In this document: one piece after another, positions 60,331-64,000 of the stretch
Layout: every line of letters begins with the position of its first letter
Numbering within the stretch: the stretch's first letter is position 1
Assembly (NCBI GenBank): GCA_902785055.1
Contig: CACZXG010000001.1
Location: forward strand, 1-64,000
Length of the DNA stretch: 64,000 nucleotides
Source of the DNA: an uncultured Lachnospiraceae bacterium
GTDB lineage: Bacteria; Bacillota; Clostridia; Lachnospirales; Lachnospiraceae
Direction: 5' to 3'
Notes under the pieces: generated by a model
What the model saw: the letters and a program-made list of their open reading frames with translations, nothing else
The model's database searches: none
Told to the model about the DNA's origin: nothing
Position numbers and translations under genes: made by a program

Positions 60331-63162
60331 TCAGCGTTTCTTTTTCGCTTTGCCTCCCAGCGCTTTCTTTTTGATGATCTTCATTTCCCTGGCCGCGGCA
60401 TATTTTGCCACCACAGGAAGCTTGTCCTCACAGCGCACCATATTGGACGCTTCCGGAATGTCTCTGGAAAGATGGATCGCGTCGAACTCGCAGCGCGTCG
60501 TGCACAGGCCGCAGCCGATGCAGCGGTTGAGGTCGACCACCGTAGCGCCGCATCCAAGGCACCTGGACGCCTCCTTCCTGATCTGCTCCTCCGTGAAGGG
60601 CAGGCGCAGGTCATCAAAGGTTCCAACCGGATTGCCGGGCTTTCTGCCGGGCACCTGGCGCTTCGCGTTGTCAAAAGATTCAATAACGATATTATTCTTA
60701 TCAAGCTCGATGAATTCGCGCAGGTCTCGGGCAATGGTCTGGGACTGTCCGGGATGCACGTAGCGGTGCATGCTCTCGCTGGCCAGCTTGCCGTCCGCGA
60801 TCGCGTCAATAGCAAAGCGCGCGCCGTGCGCAATGTCGCCGCCGACAAAGATGCCTGGCTCACCGGTCTCAAAGGTCACCGGATCGTGCTTGACTGTACC
60901 GTTCAGGTGGCGCTCCACCTTGGTTCCCTCAAGAAGGCTTCCCCACTGCGCGGACTGTCCGATCGCCTCGAGGACATTACTGCACTCGATAGTGATCGTG
61001 CTGTCCTCCATGAACTTAGGTTCAAAGATATGAAGCTTATTGAAGACGGATATGCACTTTCTGAAAACAATGCCCTTTACCTTGCCGTCTTCGGTCAGGA
61101 TCTCCCTGGGTCCCCAGCCGTACATCACATTGATTCCTTCCGCGATGGCCTCTTCCACCTCGTCGCGGGCTGCCGGCATCTCTTTTTCACTCTCGAGACA
61201 GAGCATAGTGACTTTGCCGTCTGTGGCGCGGGCTGCCGAGCGGGCAACGTCCACTGCCACATTTCCGCCGCCGACAACGACCACGTCGCCATGGAGCCTT
61301 ATCGTGTGATCCTGGTTAATGCGGGACAGGAAGCTGACGCCGGACTCTACGCCCTGCGCGTCCTCTCCGGGAATGCCGGTCTTTCTGCCGCCCTGCAGGC
61401 CGATGGCCAGATAGAACGCCTTATAACCCTCTCTCTTAAGATCCTGGATCGTGATATCCCTGCCGACTTCCACGCCGCACTTAAACTCTACGCCCATCTC
61501 GCGAAGGACATCGATCTCTGCCTCAATGACATCCTTTTCAAGGCGGAAGGACGGAATACCGTTCATCAGCATGCCGCCGGGACGGCTCTCCTTCTCAAAT
61601 ACAGTGACGTCGTAACCGCGGGTCCTCAGATAATAAGCTGCCGACATGCCGGCAGGGCCTGCGCCGATGACCGCCATCTTGTAGTCGGGTCCCCACATGC
61701 CGCCGTCGTCCTTCTCACAGATCGGGATGAAACGCTTTTCGGCGTGCAGCTCCTGATCGGCAATGAATTTTTTGATCTCATCGATAGCGATAGGATCATC
61801 CACAGTGCCTCTCGTGCAGGCGTCCTCGCAGCGCCTGTTGCAGATCGCGCCGCAGACCGCCGGGAAGGGGTTATCCTGCTTGATGAGCTTGAGGGCATCC
61901 ATGAAACGGCCCTCTCCCGCCATTTTCACATAGCCCTGCACTGCCAGGTGCGCGGGACATGCCGTCTTGCAAGGCGCCGTGCCTGTATCATAGCAGTTGA
62001 TCTTGGCATCTTCGCGGTAGTTAACATTCCAGTGGTCCGCGCTCCATGCCGTCTCATCGGGCAAAAGAGTGAGGGGATACTGGACTTCTCCCTGCTTCGT
62101 GCACAGTTTCTGGCCGAGCTTGGCCGCACCGACGGGACATACCTCCACGCACTTGCCGCAGGCGACACATTTGAGTTTATCCACATGAGCGCGGTAAGCG
62201 CTTCTGGACATATTGGGCGTGTTGTAAAGCTGGCTGGTTCTGAGGGCATTGCAGACGCCGGCAGCGCAGTTGCAGATCGCCACTATTTTGTCACTGCCGT
62301 CGATATTCGTGATCTGATGCACAAAGCCATGGCGCTCCGCTCTCTCCAGGATCTCCAGTGCTTCTTCATAGGAGATGTAGCGGCCCATGCCTCTGTCCAC
62401 GCAGTACTCCGCCATATCGCCCATACCCATGCAGAACTCTCCGTTGATCTGTCCGGAGCCCTCTCCGCGCATGGTCTGCTGCTTGCGGCAGGTACATTGT
62501 CCGACGGAATACTTGTCATACTTGCTGAGCCAGTGGGAGATGTGCTCAACGCTGGCGGACATGTTCTCGCTTTCAATGGCCTTCTCTACGGGAATGACGT
62601 GCATGCCTACGCCGGCGCCTCCCGGAGGGATCATGGGAGTCACATTCTCCAAAGGCATCTGGGTCATCAGGTTGAAGAAAGTCGCAAGTTTGGGATGCTG
62701 CGCCGTCAGTTCGTCGTTCATCATCATGAACTCCGCGGAGCCGGGCACGAAGATCGGCACATTGTACTGTTTGTGGTGATCCGCGTTCTCGCGGTTCATC
62801 TCGATCAGGCCTACCCAGACAAGATGATCCACCATTTTCTTTGTGTCCTCGTAAGACATCTTGTTCATCTTCGCGAGATCTTCAATGTCGTAGGGCACGC
62901 GGGTTTTCTTAAAGCTCAGGAGGAACTTCGCCTCCTCCTTGGTCAGGACCTCGTCAAGAGCCCAGTACTCAGGATCGTCTGTCTTCATTGTCCTCGAATA
63001 CTTGACGAGATACCGGTCCGTGATCATTGTCCCAAGCTGCAGGATCAGTTTCTCTTTCTCCTTGTCAGGCGCAACATAGTTCGGGTCCTGTCTGAAGTCC
63101 CCGCTGTTGACCATGCGGTTTTTCTGGTCTTTCATAAGTGTAAAATCCTCCGGTTTGTACAT
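60331..63162 (-). CDS. Multi-[4Fe-4S] FAD/NAD(P)H oxidoreductase, GltD/NfnL-like (paralogue 2)
   Basis: 943 aa, co-linear with the 947-aa protein at 49.9 kb. N-terminal EEAKFLLSFKKTRVPYDIED; Cys block CTCRKQQTMRGEG and CNCAAGVC; CVACGKCVEVCP; PCKTACPAHLAVQGY and CNRRCEDAC. FAD loop VIGAGPAGMSAAYYL, NAD(P) loop VVVVGGGNVAVDVAR, C-terminal CIGCGLCTTRCEFDA and a Lys-rich tail. The annotated ATG (63162) has no SD, whereas GGAGG lies 11 nt before an in-frame ATG at 63135, which may be the true start. Extended -10 TGATATAAT (TATAAT at 63224-63229) upstream. Followed by hypA. Confidence 0.85.
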   Translation of the reverse strand: MYKPEDFTLMKDQKNRMVNSGDFRQDPNYVAPDKEKEKLILQLGTMITDRYLVKYSRTMKTDDPEYWALDEVLTKEEAKFLLSFKKTRVPYDIEDLAKMNKMSYEDTKKMVDHLVWVGLIEMNRENADHHKQYNVPIFVPGSAEFMMMNDELTAQHPKLATFFNLMTQMPLENVTPMIPPGGAGVGMHVIPVEKAIESENMSASVEHISHWLSKYDKYSVGQCTCRKQQTMRGEGSGQINGEFCMGMGDMAEYCVDRGMGRYISYEEALEILERAERHGFVHQITNIDGSDKIVAICNCAAGVCNALRTSQLYNTPNMSRSAYRAHVDKLKCVACGKCVEVCPVGAAKLGQKLCTKQGEVQYPLTLLPDETAWSADHWNVNYREDAKINCYDTGTAPCKTACPAHLAVQGYVKMAGEGRFMDALKLIKQDNPFPAVCGAICNRRCEDACTRGTVDDPIAIDEIKKFIADQELHAEKRFIPICEKDDGGMWGPDYKMAVIGAGPAGMSAAYYLRTRGYDVTVFEKESRPGGMLMNGIPSFRLEKDVIEAEIDVLREMGVEFKCGVEVGRDITIQDLKREGYKAFYLAIGLQGGRKTGIPGEDAQGVESGVSFLSRINQDHTIRLHGDVVVVGGGNVAVDVARSAARATDGKVTMLCLESEKEMPAARDEVEEAIAEGINVMYGWGPREILTEDGKVKGIVFRKCISVFNKLHIFEPKFMEDSTITIECSNVLEAIGQSAQWGSLLEGTKVERHLNGTVKHDPVTFETGEPGIFVGGDIAHGARFAIDAIADGKLASESMHRYVHPGQSQTIARDLREFIELDKNNIVIESFDNAKRQVPGRKPGNPVGTFDDLRLPFTEEQIRKEASRCLGCGATVVDLNRCIGCGLCTTRCEFDAIHLSRDIPEASNMVRCEDKLPVVAKYAAAREMKIIKKKALGGKAKKKR

Positions 63163-63252
63163 ATATTTTCGATTCTGCTATTCCCTTGATCATGTCCAAG
63201 TATCTTATCCATGACTATCTTTAATTATATCATATCGGCCCTTTGGAATGTG

Positions 63253-63301
63253 AAAAGGGGCCGTGAAGACCCGTGTTTTCACACAAACTCTTCACAGCCC
63301 C
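63253..63301 (-). terminator. Terminator after the choline-binding-type repeat gene
   Basis: 13-bp stem (arms 63257-63269 and 63289-63301) with one G-U pair and an inner GTGT-GAAA-ACAC hairpin, followed on the minus strand by TTTT. Confidence 0.88.
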
Positions 63302-63365
63302 TGTGTCTCGTTCATTCCCGTTCCGCTTTGATCAGCCCACTCCGGGCCTAAGTCTCAAGCGAGCG

Positions 63366-64000
63366 TCAGTTGACGGAGATCGTTTCCGTATAGCCCGGAA
63401 TCCAGCGCCCGTCGCTTCCTACATAATACTTGTGATTATCAACCCACTGGTTTATAGCCATCACTCCGCTTTCTGTCATGTAGTAGTTGCCGATCCACTT
63501 GCTGCAGGCTGCCGCACCGCCGGCTTCAAAGTAGTACCAGTCATCACCGGCCTTCTGCCATCCCGTCTGCATCACTCCGCCTGCAGCGAAGTAAAACTTG
63601 TTCTGTCCGATCTGCTGCAGTCCGGTCAGCATCCTGCCTTCATTGTCAAAGTAATACCACTTATCACTGATCTTCTGCCAGCCTTTGACCATCGCTCCGC
63701 CGCCGGCAAAGTAATACCAGTCTCCATCAATCTTCTGCCAGCCGGTCTGCATCGCTCCGCCTGCTGCGAAGTAATACTTGTTCTGTCCGATCTGCTGCAG
63801 TCCGGTCTGCATCCATCCTTCATTGCCGAAGTAATACCACTTATCACCGATCTTCTGCCAGTCTTTGGCCATCGCTCCGCTGCCGGCAAAGTAATACCAG
63901 TCTCCATCAATCTTCTGCCAGCCGGTCTGCATCGCTCCGCTTGCTGCGAAGTAATACTCCTTGTTGTTGATCTCCTGAAATCCGGTAAGCATCCAGCCTT
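63366..64000 (-). CDS. Cell-wall/choline-binding repeat protein, C-terminal part (runs off the right edge)
   Basis: At least 211 residues made of ~20-residue repeats of the type GWQKIDGDWYYFAGSGAM (GW-x-Q/K..WYYF..G.M), typical of choline-binding/glucan-binding modules. Three different repeats form a ~60-residue higher-order unit seen twice with nearly identical DNA. A last diverged segment ends GRWIPGYTETISVN. Such modules anchor surface proteins to phosphocholine-bearing polymers or glucans. The N-terminal functional domain lies beyond the window. It supports, but does not prove, phosphocholine decoration by the LicC/LicD-like proteins. Confidence 0.85.
   Translation of the reverse strand, partial: GWMLTGFQEINNKEYYFAASGAMQTGWQKIDGDWYYFAGSGAMAKDWQKIGDKWYYFGNEGWMQTGLQQIGQNKYYFAAGGAMQTGWQKIDGDWYYFAGGGAMVKGWQKISDKWYYFDNEGRMLTGLQQIGQNKFYFAAGGVMQTGWQKAGDDWYYFEAGGAAACSKWIGNYYMTESGVMAINQWVDNHKYYVGSDGRWIPGYTETISVN
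63388..64000 (-). repeat. Tandem coding repeats, ~60-bp units in ~180-bp super-units
   Basis: The choline-binding-type gene repeats about every 60-66 bp, and stretches around 63590-63770 and 63770-63950 are near copies of each other. High identity suggests recent duplication or gene conversion. Confidence 0.8.

Noticed and set aside
60472..63189. Long plus-strand open frame opposite paralogue 2
   Set aside because: Antisense shadow of a GC-rich gene; no motifs, and the minus frame has conserved Fe-S and FAD motifs.

Overview
The window reads as a chromosomal segment of an anaerobic, moderately GC-rich Clostridia bacterium, most likely Lachnospiraceae. This is inferred from gene content: SpoVG, MecA, a paired GlgC/GlgD ADP-glucose pyrophosphorylase, a DnaD-like/DnaC-like primosomal pair, one-chain pyruvate:ferredoxin oxidoreductase, a 2[4Fe-4S] ferredoxin, indolepyruvate:ferredoxin oxidoreductase, GdpP and strong AGGAGG-type ribosome binding sites. 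No species is claimed. No tRNA, rRNA, IS element, phage module or CRISPR array was seen.

Layout. 1-5 kb (-): 5'-proximal part of glgP behind ileS. 5.3-7.5 kb: pncB facing an ECF S-component gene. 7.6-14.7 kb (-): glgC-glgD-spoVG, a terminator, then pth-mfd. 15-20 kb (+): murC, a DnaD-like and a DnaC-like gene with DnaA-box-like sites upstream, and a PRPP synthetase. 20-24 kb (-): dCMP deaminase, upp, Sua5/YwlC and a GH18 membrane-anchored protein. 24.9-29.9 kb (+): mecA, nifJ/PFOR and a small ferredoxin. 29.9-43.4 kb (-): ACT protein, paaK, dnaB, rplI, gdpP, licD, rpsR-ssb-rpsF, iorB-iorA, a LicC-like nucleotidyltransferase, ilvE and a DegV/FakB protein. 43.6-47 kb (+): a beta-lactamase-fold lipoprotein and an RlmI-like methyltransferase, followed by a regular tandem array of 34-bp hairpin units. 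47.4-49.7 kb (-): a secreted metallo-beta-lactamase-fold protein and a membrane protein with an 11-residue repeat tail.

49.9-63.2 kb is the most distinctive region. Two large paralogous Fe-S/flavin oxidoreductases (about 945 aa each) bracket a set of fatty-acid-type genes. One is a homologue of the Cutibacterium acnes polyunsaturated fatty acid double-bond isomerase, in an operon with a CrtI/RetSat-like flavoprotein and an FNR-type [2Fe-2S] reductase. Divergent from it are an acyl-activating AMP ligase, an acyl carrier protein and an acyl-ACP thioesterase. I infer an unsaturated-fatty-acid isomerisation and possibly reduction (biohydrogenation-like) pathway fed by ferredoxin/NAD(P)H. A 9-bp inverted repeat in the divergent promoter region is a candidate operator. 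The pathway as a whole is inference; the individual family calls are well supported.

The window ends inside a choline-binding-type repeat protein. With the LicC-like and LicD genes this hints at phosphocholine-type surface decoration.
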